Assembly (NCBI RefSeq): GCF_003205615.1
Contig: NZ_PYBV01000014.1
Location: 99,398-163,397, forward strand
DNA from: Micromonospora arborensis
GTDB lineage: Bacteria; Actinomycetota; Actinomycetes; Mycobacteriales; Micromonosporaceae
Direction: 5' to 3'
DNA: 64,000 nucleotides
The notes under the pieces are model-generated. The model saw nothing but the letters and a program-made list of their open reading frames with translations, ran no database searches and was not told the DNA's origin. The translations under genes and the position numbers were made by a program. How positions within the stretch are numbered: the first letter of the stretch is position 1; each line of letters opens with the position of its first letter. Positions 8,811-18,397 of the stretch are shown piece after piece.

Positions 8811-10151
8811 TCAAGGGACCCGCTTACGGAGCCGGCGCACCAACAGGGCGGCACCGCCGACCAGGACGACGAGCAGCACGACCCCGGTCCACAGCTGCTC
8901 CGGTGCCGAGGTGTCCGCGCCGCCCGCGGCACGCGCCGTCCACTGGGTCTGTCGACGAGGCGCGGCGAAACCGAGCGGATCGCTGCCCGCACCGGCCACC
9001 GGCTCGTCATCCGCCGAGCCGGGAGCCGGGCCGAAACCAGTCACGCCCGGCGACGTGTGATCGTCCAACGGGTTGGCGGCCACTGGCGGCACCTGAGCGG
9101 TCAGCGCGGCCACCGGGTCGACCATCCCGTACCCGAAGCGGTCGTCCCGCCCGGTCGGGCCAAGATCACGGGCGGTGGCCAGCAACCGGTTGACCACCTC
9201 GCCCGCGGGCATCTGCGGATAGCGGGACCGGACCAACGCGGCGGTAGCCGCCACCAGCGGCGCGGCGAAGCTGGTGCCCTGCACCCGCCAGTACCCGTCG
9301 GGGGATTTGGCGCCGACCAGCCCGGTGGCGGGGGCGGTGAGCACCGTCGCCCGGCCGGTGATCGACCCGGACCACAGGTTGTCGCTGCTGCGCTCCAGAC
9401 CGGCGACCGCGATCACGCCCGGTTCGCGGGCCGGGTACCACACCTTGCTGCTGGTGGAGGTGGCCAGGTTGCCGGTGCAGGCGACCACGACCACGTCCCG
9501 GACGAACGCGTAGTCCAGGGCCGCGGCGAGGGCGGGGCTGTCGCCGCTGCCGCCCAGCGACAGGTTGATCACCCGGGCGCCGTGGTCGACCGCCCAGCGG
9601 ACCCCCTGGGCGACGATCAGCGCGTCGTCGTAGCGATTGTCCTCGTCGAGCACCCGGACCGGAAGGATCCGAGCGTCCGGCGCGAGACCGACCGCGCCCC
9701 GTTTGTCGTCGCTGCGCCCGGCGATCAGGCCGGCGACCGTGGTGCCGTGCCCCACCGGATCCGGGCCCGCACCCCCGGCGGGGCCGACCAGATCCTGACC
9801 GGGCAGCACCTGACCGACCAGGTCGGGATGGGTGCCGTCCACTCCGGAGTCGACCACCGCGACGGTCACACCCCGGCCGGTCGAACTGCGCCAGGCCGTC
9901 GCGGCCTGCAACTCGTCGAGCTGCCACTGCTCGTCGCGGACCTGGTCGGTGCGGGCGACCGTGTCGCCGGGGGCGAACGCCATCGGCGCGCCAGCGAGCT
10001 GCCCGCCGTGGGTGGGCGCGACAACGGGCACGGCGGCGGCGGTCGGCGCCACGACGGCGAGCGCCGCGGCCACACCGAGCAGCGCCCGGACGGTCGCCCG
10101 TCCGTCCCCCGACGGACCGCTGTGCCGTACCCCTGTCACATCCCCAGCCAT
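8811..10151 (-). CDS. mycP: Type VII secretion mycosin (subtilisin-like protease MycP)
   Basis: A 446-residue S8 serine protease with the mycosin layout: N-terminal hydrophobic signal (about 22-45), catalytic domain with Asp101 (VVDSGVDGTHPD), His135 (GHGTTVAG), oxyanion Asn228 and Ser294 (GTSFAAP), a Pro-rich linker, and a C-terminal transmembrane helix (about 418-436) with a basic end. Mycosins sit on the outer face of the ESX membrane complex and are needed for its stability. eccC lies 74 bp upstream on the same strand. A TAATCT hexamer (10179-10184) precedes a five-codon ORF (ATG 10169) whose TGA abuts the mycP ATG, hinting at a separate promoter. Confidence 0.9.
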   Translation of the reverse strand: MAGDVTGVRHSGPSGDGRATVRALLGVAAALAVVAPTAAAVPVVAPTHGGQLAGAPMAFAPGDTVARTDQVRDEQWQLDELQAATAWRSSTGRGVTVAVVDSGVDGTHPDLVGQVLPGQDLVGPAGGAGPDPVGHGTTVAGLIAGRSDDKRGAVGLAPDARILPVRVLDEDNRYDDALIVAQGVRWAVDHGARVINLSLGGSGDSPALAAALDYAFVRDVVVVACTGNLATSTSSKVWYPAREPGVIAVAGLERSSDNLWSGSITGRATVLTAPATGLVGAKSPDGYWRVQGTSFAAPLVAATAALVRSRYPQMPAGEVVNRLLATARDLGPTGRDDRFGYGMVDPVAALTAQVPPVAANPLDDHTSPGVTGFGPAPGSADDEPVAGAGSDPLGFAAPRRQTQWTARAAGGADTSAPEQLWTGVVLLVVLVGGAALLVRRLRKRVP

Positions 10152-10178
10152 TCATCGCGACGGAACCATGACGATCGG

Positions 10179-10184
10179 AGATTA
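10179..10184 (-). promoter_or_regulatory. Possible -10 element upstream of mycP
   Basis: TAATCT on the minus strand lies 9 nt before an ATG (10169) that opens a five-codon ORF ending immediately before the mycP ATG. This could give mycP a promoter independent of eccC. Confidence 0.35.
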
Positions 10185-10225
10185 CCGGTTTCCCCACCCG
10201 TCACGGGAAGAACCGGCGAGTCAGG

Positions 10226-13200
10226 TCACTGTGGCGGCAGTTGTGCGAGCTGGACGAGGCGTACGCCCTCGCGTCTGGTGACCAGCCGACCGCGTCCCGG
10301 CGGCAGCGGCCCGGGCCGCACCGGCCCGACGAGTGCGCCCTCCTCCGGGCTGCCCGCCATCACCAGACCGGAGGTGGACAGCTCCCGCAGCCGCTGCACG
10401 ATCGGCTCGTACTGGGCGCGTCCCGCGCCACCGGACCGCCGGGCCAGCACGAGGTGCAGCCCGACGTCCCGAGCGTGTGGCAGGTGCTCCTCCAGCGCGC
10501 GCAACGGGTTCGCCGGCCCGGCCGCCACCAGGTCGTAGTCGTCCACCAGTACGAACAGCTCCGGCCCGGTCCACCAGGACCGCTCCCGCAACTGTTGCGG
10601 GGTGACCTCCGGGCCGGGTGCCCGCCGCTCCAGGTAACCGGCGGCAGACTCGACCAGGTCGGCGGTGTGCGCCGCGGCGGTGCCGTACCCGATCAGGTGT
10701 GGCGTCTCGATGGCACCGAGCAGACTGCGCCGGTAGTCGACCAGGATCACCCGGGCCTGCTCCGGGGTGAACCGGGTGATGATCGACGTGGCCAGCGCGC
10801 GCAGGAACGAGGACTTGCCGCACTCCGAGTCCCCGAAGACCACGAAATGTGGCTCGGTGGCGAAGTCGAGCAGCACCGGACGCAGGTCCGCCTCCGCGAT
10901 CCCGATCGGCAACCGCAGGCCGGTCGTCGCGGCGAGGTCCAGATCGGCGTACGGCAGCACCGGCGGGAGCAGCCGGACCCGGGGCGCCGGCTGGCCCGCC
11001 CACCCGTCGGCGGCTCGTTTGACCAGGTCAGCAGTGTCCCCGCTGGCGGCGGCGAGCTGGGGCAGCGCGGTGAGGAAGTGCAGGCCCTCCGCGGTCACCC
11101 CTCGGCCGGAGCGCTCCGGCACGTTCGCGGCCGCACGACGGGCCACCAGCGAGTCGGACGGGTCGCCGAGGCGCAACTCCAACCGCGAGCCGAACAGGTC
11201 CCGGATCGCCGGCCGGAAGTCCAGCCAGCGCAGCGCCGTGGCGACCACGTGCAGCCCGTACGACAGCCCTCGGGTGGCCAGGTCGGTCACCAGCGGTTCC
11301 AGGTCGTCGTACTCGCCGCGGACCGTGCTCCAACCGTCGATCACCAGGAACACGTCACCGAACGGATCGTGGCCCGGCTGGCTGGTCGTTGCCGAGACGT
11401 TCCGTCGCTGCCGGTACGCGGCCATCGACTCCACGCCCAGCTCCGTGAAGCGGCGTTCCCGGTCGGCCAGCAGGGTGGTCATCTCGCCGACGGTGCGCCG
11501 TACGGCGGTCGGGTCGGCCCGGCCGGTCACCCCACCGACGTGTGGGAGGTCGCGCAGTGCGGCCAGCCCGCCGCCACCGAAGTCGAGGCAGTAGACCTGC
11601 ACCTCGGCCGGGGTGTGGGTGAGCGCCAGCGCGCAGATCAGCGTACGCAGCGCGGTGGACTTGCCGCTCTGTGGCGCACCGACCACCGCGACGTGCCCGG
11701 CCGCGCCGTCCAGCGCCAGCCAGAGCAGGTCGCGGCGCTGCTCCAACGGCTTGTCCACGATGGCGAGCGGCACTCCGAGCGCGCCGTGCAGCTCCGGGTT
11801 GCCCACGGTGAGCCCGCGCTTCGGGTCCACCTCCACCGGGCCGAGCAACTCGTCCAGGGCCGGTGGCTGACCGAGCGGCGGGAGCCAGACCTGGTGCGCC
11901 GGCGGGCCCTGCCCGACGAGCCGGTCCACCAGCAGGTCGAGCAGTGTCTCTCTGCCCTCCTCCTCCGTCACGACGGGCGCGACCGGGATCGCCGGCTCGG
12001 GCACCGGCACGACGTGGGTGGTGAAGGTGAGCAGTCGCGCGCCCCCCTCGGCGCTCACGCCGGCCGTCGCGGCCCGACGCCGGACGGCACCCGAGACGTA
12101 CGCGGCCTTGAACCGGGCCAGCGGGTCGGTGCCGGCGCGCAGGTAGCCGTGGCCCGGCGAGCGGGGCAGCTCGTGCGCGTCCGCCACCCCGAGCACGGTG
12201 CGGGACTCCAGCGCGGAGAAGGTGCGCAGACCGATCCGGTACGACAGGTGGGTGTCCAGCCCACGGAGTCGTCCCTCCTCCAGCCGTTGGCTGGCGAGCA
12301 GCAGGTGCACGCCGAGCGACCGGCCCAGCCGGCCGATCTGCACGAACAGGTCGATGAAGTCGGGCTTGGCGGAGAGCAGTTCGGAGAATTCGTCGCAGAT
12401 CAGCAGCAGCGACGGCAGCGGGGCCAGTGGACTGCCGGCCGCCCGGGCCCGTTCGTAGTCGCGCACGCTGGCGAAGTTGCCGGCGCGGCGCAGCAGCTCC
12501 TGCCGGCGGACGAGCTCCCCGTTGATCGCGTCGACCATCCGGTCGACCAGCGGCAACGCATCGGCCAGGTTGGTGATCACGGCCGCGGTGTGCGGCAGTC
12601 GGTCGAACGAGGCGAAGGTGGCGCCACCTTTGAAGTCCACGAGCACGAAGTTGAGCTGCTCGGAGCTGTGCGTGACGGCCAGCCCCAGCACCAGCGTGCG
12701 CAGCAGCTCGGACTTGCCGGAACCGGTCGCCCCGATGAGCAGGCCGTGCGGGCCCATCCCGTCCTGGGCGGACTCCTTGAGGTCCAGCTCGATGGCGCCG
12801 CCGTCCGCGCCCACCCCGATCGGCACCCGCAGCCGGTCGCGTGCCGAGCGCGGGAGCCAGCCCTGCTCGGCCGTGAAGCTCTCCGGGTCGCCGAGACCCA
12901 GTAGCTCGGGCAGGCCCAGGTCGGCCTGGAGTGGGGCGTCGGGTCCGCGGGCCGCGCCGGCGAGCCGCAGCGGCGCCAACCGTCGGGCGATCGCCTCGGC
13001 GTCGGCGAGGTCGAGCTGGTCGGCGGTGCCCACCTCGGCGTGCCCGTCGGACGACCACGAGTGCAGCCGCCGGCCGTGCAGCTCGAGCAGCAGCGCGTAC
13101 CGGTCGAGCAGCCGTGGTGCCGGGGTGTCCAGGTCCAGCACGGTGACCGCGTCGATACCGCCGTCACCGGTCAGGTCACTGGCACCGGTCAGGTCGCCAC

Positions 13201-14209
13201 CGTCGAGGACCACCACCACGTGCGGGCCGTCGGTCGCCGGGCCGGCCGGGCTGAACCGGGACCGGCTGGCCAGCACGTCGGCCAGCAGCCGTTCCAACTC
13301 GGCGGCGGAGCTGGTCACCAGGCGTACCGGGCCGAGCGCGTCGGTGCGGCTGGGATGGTGGGCGTGTGGGAGCCACTTCACCCACTCCCAGCAGGTGCGG
13401 CGTTCCGGGCCGGCGCAGACCGCGACGAGCAGCTCGTCGGGGGCGTGGAAGACCGCCAGCTGGGTCAGCACCGCCCGGGCCAGCGCCTGCGCCGCCGGGT
13501 CGCCGGTGGGTGGCCCGGCGGTGGTCGGGGTACCGCTCCCGGTGCGGCCGGCCGGCCGCACGTGCACGCGGGCGAAGCTGCGCAGCGACAGCGCCACCGG
13601 CAGGTCCGGCACCACGGAGTACGCGTCCAGGAAGCGGCGCAGCGCCCCGGCGGTCATCGGCTCCAACTCCTCCAGCGGCCGGGTGACCGGTGGGACGAGC
13701 GGGGTGGCCAGGGTCTGTGGCCCGACGGCGACCCGCACCACCGCGAAGTCGGGGTCGGCGGGTCGCCGCTCCCAGACCCGGTGGCTGTCCACGGTCGACC
13801 AGAGCCCGCCCGGGTCCGGGTGCCGGTAGTAGAGCCCGGCCCGCTGCTGCCCTGCGGTGCGCCGGACCCTGCGCCGCAGCGTGGCCAGGTGGCGCAGGTA
13901 CTCCCGGCGGGCGGCCATCATCTCGGACTTCTTCGGGGTGCCCGAGGCGCTGCCCCACGACGTCACCAGCATCGCCAACGAGGAGAGCCCGAACATTCCG
14001 CCCACCACGTACGAGTAGGCGCCGCCGCCCCGGCCGAACATCATCGCCATCGCCACCGTGCCGCCGAGCATCGGCAGCAGCATGAGCATCTGCTGCCACC
14101 GCCCGCCGGTGACCACGGGGATCTCCGGCGGGGCCTCGACCGGCAGCTCGCCGGAGGGGATCTCCGGTGCCGGTCGACGTGGCGGGCGTTTGATGACGAC
14201 GGTGGACAC
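10226..14209 (-). CDS. eccC: Type VII secretion ATPase EccC
   Basis: A 1327-residue FtsK/SpoIIIE-family ATPase that powers ESX secretion. The N-terminus starts STVVIKRPPRRPAPEIPSG, typical of EccC, followed by two transmembrane helices and three ATPase domains. Their P-loops hold Lys499 (GATGSGKS), Lys850 (GAPQSGKS) and Lys1132 (GDSECGKS). Walker B is DE in domain 1 (LLICDEF) but DG and DD in domains 2 and 3, consistent with ATPase 1 being the active one and 2-3 binding substrate. GTG 14209 was chosen for its AGGAGG ribosome site. It is divergent from eccD; no WXG100 substrate gene lies in the window. Confidence 0.95.
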   Translation of the reverse strand: MSTVVIKRPPRRPAPEIPSGELPVEAPPEIPVVTGGRWQQMLMLLPMLGGTVAMAMMFGRGGGAYSYVVGGMFGLSSLAMLVTSWGSASGTPKKSEMMAARREYLRHLATLRRRVRRTAGQQRAGLYYRHPDPGGLWSTVDSHRVWERRPADPDFAVVRVAVGPQTLATPLVPPVTRPLEELEPMTAGALRRFLDAYSVVPDLPVALSLRSFARVHVRPAGRTGSGTPTTAGPPTGDPAAQALARAVLTQLAVFHAPDELLVAVCAGPERRTCWEWVKWLPHAHHPSRTDALGPVRLVTSSAAELERLLADVLASRSRFSPAGPATDGPHVVVVLDGGDLTGASDLTGDGGIDAVTVLDLDTPAPRLLDRYALLLELHGRRLHSWSSDGHAEVGTADQLDLADAEAIARRLAPLRLAGAARGPDAPLQADLGLPELLGLGDPESFTAEQGWLPRSARDRLRVPIGVGADGGAIELDLKESAQDGMGPHGLLIGATGSGKSELLRTLVLGLAVTHSSEQLNFVLVDFKGGATFASFDRLPHTAAVITNLADALPLVDRMVDAINGELVRRQELLRRAGNFASVRDYERARAAGSPLAPLPSLLLICDEFSELLSAKPDFIDLFVQIGRLGRSLGVHLLLASQRLEEGRLRGLDTHLSYRIGLRTFSALESRTVLGVADAHELPRSPGHGYLRAGTDPLARFKAAYVSGAVRRRAATAGVSAEGGARLLTFTTHVVPVPEPAIPVAPVVTEEEGRETLLDLLVDRLVGQGPPAHQVWLPPLGQPPALDELLGPVEVDPKRGLTVGNPELHGALGVPLAIVDKPLEQRRDLLWLALDGAAGHVAVVGAPQSGKSTALRTLICALALTHTPAEVQVYCLDFGGGGLAALRDLPHVGGVTGRADPTAVRRTVGEMTTLLADRERRFTELGVESMAAYRQRRNVSATTSQPGHDPFGDVFLVIDGWSTVRGEYDDLEPLVTDLATRGLSYGLHVVATALRWLDFRPAIRDLFGSRLELRLGDPSDSLVARRAAANVPERSGRGVTAEGLHFLTALPQLAAASGDTADLVKRAADGWAGQPAPRVRLLPPVLPYADLDLAATTGLRLPIGIAEADLRPVLLDFATEPHFVVFGDSECGKSSFLRALATSIITRFTPEQARVILVDYRRSLLGAIETPHLIGYGTAAAHTADLVESAAGYLERRAPGPEVTPQQLRERSWWTGPELFVLVDDYDLVAAGPANPLRALEEHLPHARDVGLHLVLARRSGGAGRAQYEPIVQRLRELSTSGLVMAGSPEEGALVGPVRPGPLPPGRGRLVTRREGVRLVQLAQLPPQ

Positions 14210-14237
14210 TCGGCCTCCTGACAGCGCTGGGTAACCC

Positions 14238-14262
14238 GAGCCTGGCTCATGGTAGGTAAAGT
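14238..14262. promoter_or_regulatory. eccC/eccD divergent promoter region with an 11-bp palindrome
   Basis: TACCAT on the minus strand (14249-14254) could drive eccC with a ~33-nt leader, and TAAAGT on the plus strand (14257-14262) could drive eccD. The palindrome GAGCCTGGCTC (14238-14248) overlaps the expected eccC start point and is a candidate operator. Confidence 0.35.
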
Positions 14263-14310
14263 CCTGTCGTCCGCGCAGCCTCCGATCCCCTTCGATATGG
14301 AGACCAGTCG

Positions 14311-15714
14311 ATGACAACCGGGCTGGCCCGCGTCACCATCAGCGCGCCGCAACGACGGGTGGATGTCGCCCTGCCGGAGCAGGTGCCCCTGGCCGAGTTG
14401 CTGCCCGACGTGCTCCGGCACGCCGGCGTCGGGCTGGCCGACGACGGTGAGCAGCACGGCGGTTGGGTTCTCCGCCGTACCGACGGCGTGCTGCTGGTGA
14501 CCGCTCAGGCGCTGCTGCCGCAGGGGGTCCGCGACGGTGAGGTGCTGCATCTCGTGCCGGCCCGCGCGCACTGGCCCGAGCTGGAGTACGACGACGTGAT
14601 CGAGGCGATCGCCGACGGTGCCCGTCGCCGCGGCGGCGCCTGGTCGCCCACCGCCACCCGGGCCGCCGGTCTGGCCGGCGCGGCCGTGCCGCTCTTCGTC
14701 GGGCTGCTCGCTCTGCTCGCCGGCGGCCCGACGCACCGGGTTGGCTGGGTGGCGGCCGCTGTGGTGGCGCTGGTGCTCACCGTGGCCGGAACGGTGGCGT
14801 CCCGCGCGAACGGCGATGGCGCCGCCGGGGCGACGCTCGGCGGTTACGCGTTGCCGTACGCGTTCACGGCCGGTGCCCTCGCGGTCGGCTCCGGCGACCC
14901 GGTCGGGCCGTTCGGGCCGGCCCGCTGGGTGGGTGCGCCCGAGCTGCTGGCCGGCTCGGTGGCGCTGCTGCTGGTGGCGTTGATCGGCCTGCTGGGGGTG
15001 GCCAGCCGGCTCCGGGTCTTCGTGGCTGGTGTCACGGTCGGCCTGATCAGCGCCGGGGCCGCGCTCGGTGGGCTGCTGCTGACGTCGGCCGGCACGGCCG
15101 CGGTGCTGCTCAGCGCACTGGTCTTCGCGGTCGGCGTGATCCCGCTGCTGGCCATCCGGCTGGGCAAGTTGCCCTTGCCGCCCATCACCCTGCCGCCCTC
15201 GACGTCGGCGGAGGAGCCGGAGCGGGCCCGGGATCTGCCGGACCGAAGCCGGGTACACGCCGCGGTGACCCGCACCGAGGAGATGCTCACCGGGATGTTG
15301 ATCGGCCACGCCCTGCTGGTGGTGGCCTCGGCGGTCGTACTCGGGATTGCTGGTGGAACGGCCGGTCGGGTGCTGGTCGCGGTCACCTCGGCGGTGCTGC
15401 TGCTGCGGTCGCGGTTGTTCGTGGCGCTGCGGCACCGGGTGCCGACGGTGCTCGCCGGGCTGGCCGGCTACGCGGTGCTGGGTGCGGTGCTGGTCGGCCG
15501 GGCCGACGACGCGGGGCGACTGGCGCTGGTCCTGGGCGGTGCGGCGCTGGCCCTGGTGGCTGCGGCCAGCGGCACCGGGTACGCCCGCCGGCCGGTCTCG
15601 CCGTACCTCGGGAGGGTCGCGGACCTCACCGACACGGCCCTGGTGGTCGCCGTGGTACCGATCGCCTGCGCGGTGCTCGACCTGTACGACCGGGCCCGGG
15701 GGCTGCTCGGTTGA
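14311..15714 (+). CDS. eccD: Type VII secretion integral membrane protein EccD
   Basis: A 467-residue ESX core membrane protein. Residues 1-90 form the YukD ubiquitin-like cytosolic domain (LARVTISAPQRRVDVALPEQ ... DGEVLHLVPA), and about eleven transmembrane helices follow from residue ~125 to the C-terminus. EccD dimers build most of the ESX inner-membrane pore. It is transcribed divergently from eccC/mycP. No EccB or EccE is found in this window. The stop codon lies inside the loop of a 15-bp terminator hairpin. Confidence 0.92.
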   Translation: MTTGLARVTISAPQRRVDVALPEQVPLAELLPDVLRHAGVGLADDGEQHGGWVLRRTDGVLLVTAQALLPQGVRDGEVLHLVPARAHWPELEYDDVIEAIADGARRRGGAWSPTATRAAGLAGAAVPLFVGLLALLAGGPTHRVGWVAAAVVALVLTVAGTVASRANGDGAAGATLGGYALPYAFTAGALAVGSGDPVGPFGPARWVGAPELLAGSVALLLVALIGLLGVASRLRVFVAGVTVGLISAGAALGGLLLTSAGTAAVLLSALVFAVGVIPLLAIRLGKLPLPPITLPPSTSAEEPERARDLPDRSRVHAAVTRTEEMLTGMLIGHALLVVASAVVLGIAGGTAGRVLVAVTSAVLLLRSRLFVALRHRVPTVLAGLAGYAVLGAVLVGRADDAGRLALVLGGAALALVAAASGTGYARRPVSPYLGRVADLTDTALVVAVVPIACAVLDLYDRARGLLG

Positions 15715-15732
15715 GCGGCCCCCGGGCCCGGT
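15689..15732. terminator. Bidirectional terminator between eccD and ppa
   Basis: A 15-bp perfect GC-rich stem (15689-15703 with 15718-15732) with a 14-nt loop that contains the eccD TGA (15712-15714). It lies between convergent genes, so it can end transcription from both sides. No T-tract. Confidence 0.8.
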
Positions 15733-15746
15733 GCGTCAGTCGGTTG

Positions 15747-16253
15747 TCAGTGGGCGGATTCGCCGCGCGCCTCGGCGTCCCTGGCCCGCTGGTACGAGGC
15801 GTGGATCTCGGCCTCGGCCTCGGTGCGGCCGACCCAGGTGGCGCCCTCCACCGACTTGCCGGGCTCCAGGTCCTTGTACACCTCGAAGAAGTGCTGGATC
15901 TCCAGCCGGTCGAACTCACCCAGGTGGTGGATGTCGCGCAGGTGCTCCTGGCGCGGGTCCTCGTAGGGCACGCAGAGGACCTTGTCGTCCCCGCCCTTCT
16001 CGTCGGTCATCCGGAACATGCCGATGGTGCGGCAGCGGATCAGGCAGCCGGGGAAGGTCGGCTCGGGGACCAGCACCAGCGCGTCCAGCGGGTCGCCGTC
16101 CTCGCCCAGGGTGCCCTCGATGAACCCGTAGTCGGCCGGGTACTGGGTGGAGGTGAAGAGGGTGCGATCCAGCCGGATCCGGCCGGTCTTGTGGTCCACC
16201 TCGTACTTGTTCCGGTGACCCTTGGGGATCTCAACCGTCACGTCGAAATCCAT
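15747..16253 (-). CDS. ppa: Inorganic pyrophosphatase (family I)
   Basis: A 168-residue soluble family I PPase that hydrolyses PPi to phosphate and pulls biosynthetic reactions forward. The metal-binding signature [11 protein letters not shown] (Asp52, Asp54, Asp57) and [11 protein letters not shown] are intact. Length is usual for bacterial PPases. ATG 16253 was chosen because [20 protein letters not shown] is the conserved N-terminus and a GAGGGAG ribosome site lies upstream. Divergent from dacB, as in the Rv3628/Rv3627c region. Confidence 0.95.
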   Translation of the reverse strand: MDFDVTVEIPKGHRNKYEVDHKTGRIRLDRTLFTSTQYPADYGFIEGTLGEDGDPLDALVLVPEPTFPGCLIRCRTIGMFRMTDEKGGDDKVLCVPYEDPRQEHLRDIHHLGEFDRLEIQHFFEVYKDLEPGKSVEGATWVGRTEAEAEIHASYQRARDAEARGESAH

Positions 16254-16347
16254 GTGCACGCTCCCTCGTCTGCCCACGCTGGCTAACGGAACCACTGGCG
16301 GCCCCTCCGGACAGGTGAATGCCCACCCGCCGACTCCGGCCGCCGCA

Positions 16348-16370
16348 TAGTCTTCGGACCGAAGTAGTGT
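16348..16370 (+). promoter_or_regulatory. Promoter-like region of dacB with a 13-bp palindrome
   Basis: Palindrome CTTCGGACCGAAG (16352-16364) is followed directly by TAGTGT (16365-16370), a TANNNT -10 candidate. A second TAGTCT lies at 16348-16353. The palindrome would cover the spacer, so it may be an operator. Confidence 0.35.
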
Positions 16371-16406
16371 CACCCAAGCCGATTTTCGCTGGGGGAGGAG
16401 GGGGTC

Positions 16407-18305
16407 GTGGGGAGGGAAGATTCACACTACCGCCCGGACGGGGGCTCCGCGCACGGTACCGGACGATCTGGCTCCGGTGGTGCGACGGGGCGGGTGCCGG
16501 TGCCGGAGGCCCACCTTCCACGGGCTCCCGAGCCCGCGACGCCGGCACCCGAGAGGCCCCCACCGCTGCCCTGGCGCCCGCCGGGCGGGTCGGCCCCGGC
16601 CGGCCCGAACAACGGCCGCTTCCCGGCAGCCGGCGGTGAGTGGCCGGCGAGCGGCCCGCCGCGCGGGAACGCCGCGGTCCCGGTCAGCTCCGCCCCGACC
16701 AACCCGACCCGGGGCGGCCCGCCGCGCGGCAGCGCCTCGGTTCCGGTCAGCCCGGCCCCGACCACCCCGTCGTCCGGCCGCGGGCCGACCACCCCGAATC
16801 TGAACGGCGTCCCGCCGCTGGGTTCCCCGATCTCCGCGCTGCCCGCTCCCGCCGGAGCCGCGCCGGCACCCGCGCCCGTCGCACCGCGCCGTCGGCGGCG
16901 GCTGCCGGTGGTGTTGGCCGTCGTGCTGCTGCTGGTGCTCGCCGGCGTTGGAGTCGTCATCACCCGGCCCGGTCCGGTCGCCGGATGGCTGGGCGACGAC
17001 ACCTCCGGGCCGAGTGCCCTCGGCGTGACCCCGGAGCCCGACCCGGCGGACGTGCTGCCCGGCCCCGACCCGAACGCTCCGGTGCCCACCCCGGACAGGG
17101 TTAGTGCCGTGCTGGACCCGCTGGTCGGAGTCTCCGCCCTCGGCGACCGGGTGAACGTCTCGGTAGCCGATGTCATCACCGGCCAGACGTTGTTCGACAA
17201 GGGCGCTGACGACGGCACCGTGCCCGCCTCGGTGACCAAGTTGGCGACCGCGGTGACCGCGCTGGCAGCCCGTGGACCTGGCTACCGGATCCCGACTCGC
17301 GCGGTGGCCGGCGCGAAGGCCGGCGAGGTGGTGATCATCGGGGGCGGCGATCCCACCCTCGCGATCGACAAGAAGGGCTACTACCCGGGGGCGGCGCGTC
17401 TCGACGATCTGGCCGCCCAGGTGCGTACCGCGCTCGGCGGCACCGCCCCGACCAGCGTCACCGTCGACGGCTCGGTCTACTCCGGCCCGGTCTACGGCCC
17501 GGGCTGGGACCCCGACATCCCCACCGGAGGATCTGGCGGCGCGGTGACCGCGTTGATGACCGACGGCGCGCGCAGGGACCCGGGTGTCGAGCACGGGGCC
17601 GCCGCTCGGTTCGCTGAACCGGACCTGGCGGCCGGTAAGGCGTTCGCCCGGCTGCTCGGCGTGTCGGCCGACGCGGTGAAGCGGGGCACGGCCCCGGCGC
17701 CGGCCGCAGCCGGTGGCGCCCCGGCACCGGGGACCGAACTGGGCGTGGTGCAGTCTCCGCCGATGATCCGGCTGGTCGACATCATGATCAGCGAGAGTGA
17801 CAACCTGGTGGCCGAGGCGCTGGCCCGTCAGGTCGCGCTGGCCCGCAACCAGCCGGCCTCGTTCGACGGGGGTGCCGCCGCGATGGACGCCGAGGTGGCC
17901 GAGCTGGGCCTGCCCGCCGACGAGATCACCCTCTCCGACGGCAGCGGGCTGTCCCGCCGTAACCGGATCAGCCCGTCGTTGCTGACCGACCTGATCCGAC
18001 TGGCGGCCAGCCCGGACCATCCGGAGTTGGCCGGCGTCTTCGGTGGCCTGCCCGTGGGTGCCTGGTCCGGCACCCTGGACGAGCGTTACCGCAACGCCCC
18101 CGGCACCGCCGCCGGTGCGGGTAGCGTCCGGGCCAAGACCGGCACACTGACCGCCGTGCACTCCATTGCGGGCCTGGTCACCACCGCTGATGGTCGGCTG
18201 CTCACCTTCGCGGTGCTCACCGACCAGGTGCCGGGCGGGAAGGAGACAGCCCAGCCCGCACTGGACCGGATCGCCGCCAGGTTGGCCGGCTGCGGCTGCC
18301 GCTGA
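16407..18305 (+). CDS. dacB: D-alanyl-D-alanine carboxypeptidase/endopeptidase (PBP4, S13)
   Basis: A 632-residue class C penicillin-binding protein. An unusually long Pro/Ala-rich cytoplasmic region (~170 residues) precedes one transmembrane helix ([19 protein letters not shown]), so the enzyme domain is outside. Active-site motifs are SVTK (Ser275), SDN in [10 protein letters not shown] and KTG in [11 protein letters not shown]. It trims peptidoglycan stem peptides. GTG 16407 follows a strong GGGGGAGGAGGG purine tract. The location between ppa and the DUF2342 metalloprotease matches Rv3627c. The long disordered N-terminal part is the odd feature. Confidence 0.9.
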   Translation: MGREDSHYRPDGGSAHGTGRSGSGGATGRVPVPEAHLPRAPEPATPAPERPPPLPWRPPGGSAPAGPNNGRFPAAGGEWPASGPPRGNAAVPVSSAPTNPTRGGPPRGSASVPVSPAPTTPSSGRGPTTPNLNGVPPLGSPISALPAPAGAAPAPAPVAPRRRRRLPVVLAVVLLLVLAGVGVVITRPGPVAGWLGDDTSGPSALGVTPEPDPADVLPGPDPNAPVPTPDRVSAVLDPLVGVSALGDRVNVSVADVITGQTLFDKGADDGTVPASVTKLATAVTALAARGPGYRIPTRAVAGAKAGEVVIIGGGDPTLAIDKKGYYPGAARLDDLAAQVRTALGGTAPTSVTVDGSVYSGPVYGPGWDPDIPTGGSGGAVTALMTDGARRDPGVEHGAAARFAEPDLAAGKAFARLLGVSADAVKRGTAPAPAAAGGAPAPGTELGVVQSPPMIRLVDIMISESDNLVAEALARQVALARNQPASFDGGAAAMDAEVAELGLPADEITLSDGSGLSRRNRISPSLLTDLIRLAASPDHPELAGVFGGLPVGAWSGTLDERYRNAPGTAAGAGSVRAKTGTLTAVHSIAGLVTTADGRLLTFAVLTDQVPGGKETAQPALDRIAARLAGCGCR

Positions 18306-18385
18306 CGAGGGCTTCCGGCCCCCGCCTGCGCCGCCATCGGCGTCGATCGACGGTGCGAGCCCCGGCCGGGGTGTCGCGGCGCGGG

Positions 18386-18391
18386 TACGGT
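18386..18391 (+). promoter_or_regulatory. -10 element of a probable leaderless transcript
   Basis: TACGGT ends 6 nt before the ATG at 18398 of the DUF2342 metalloprotease gene. Confidence 0.45.
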
Positions 18392-18397
18392 GGGTCC

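Noticed and set aside
8556..10538. Long open frame (660 codons) on the plus strand opposite mycP
   Set aside because: It is antisense to a gene with an intact catalytic triad and its translation is low-complexity Arg/Gly/Pro typical of GC-rich shadow frames.
10241..12904. 887-codon open frame antisense to eccC
   Set aside because: No domain, biased composition, and the opposite strand has three recognisable ATPase domains.
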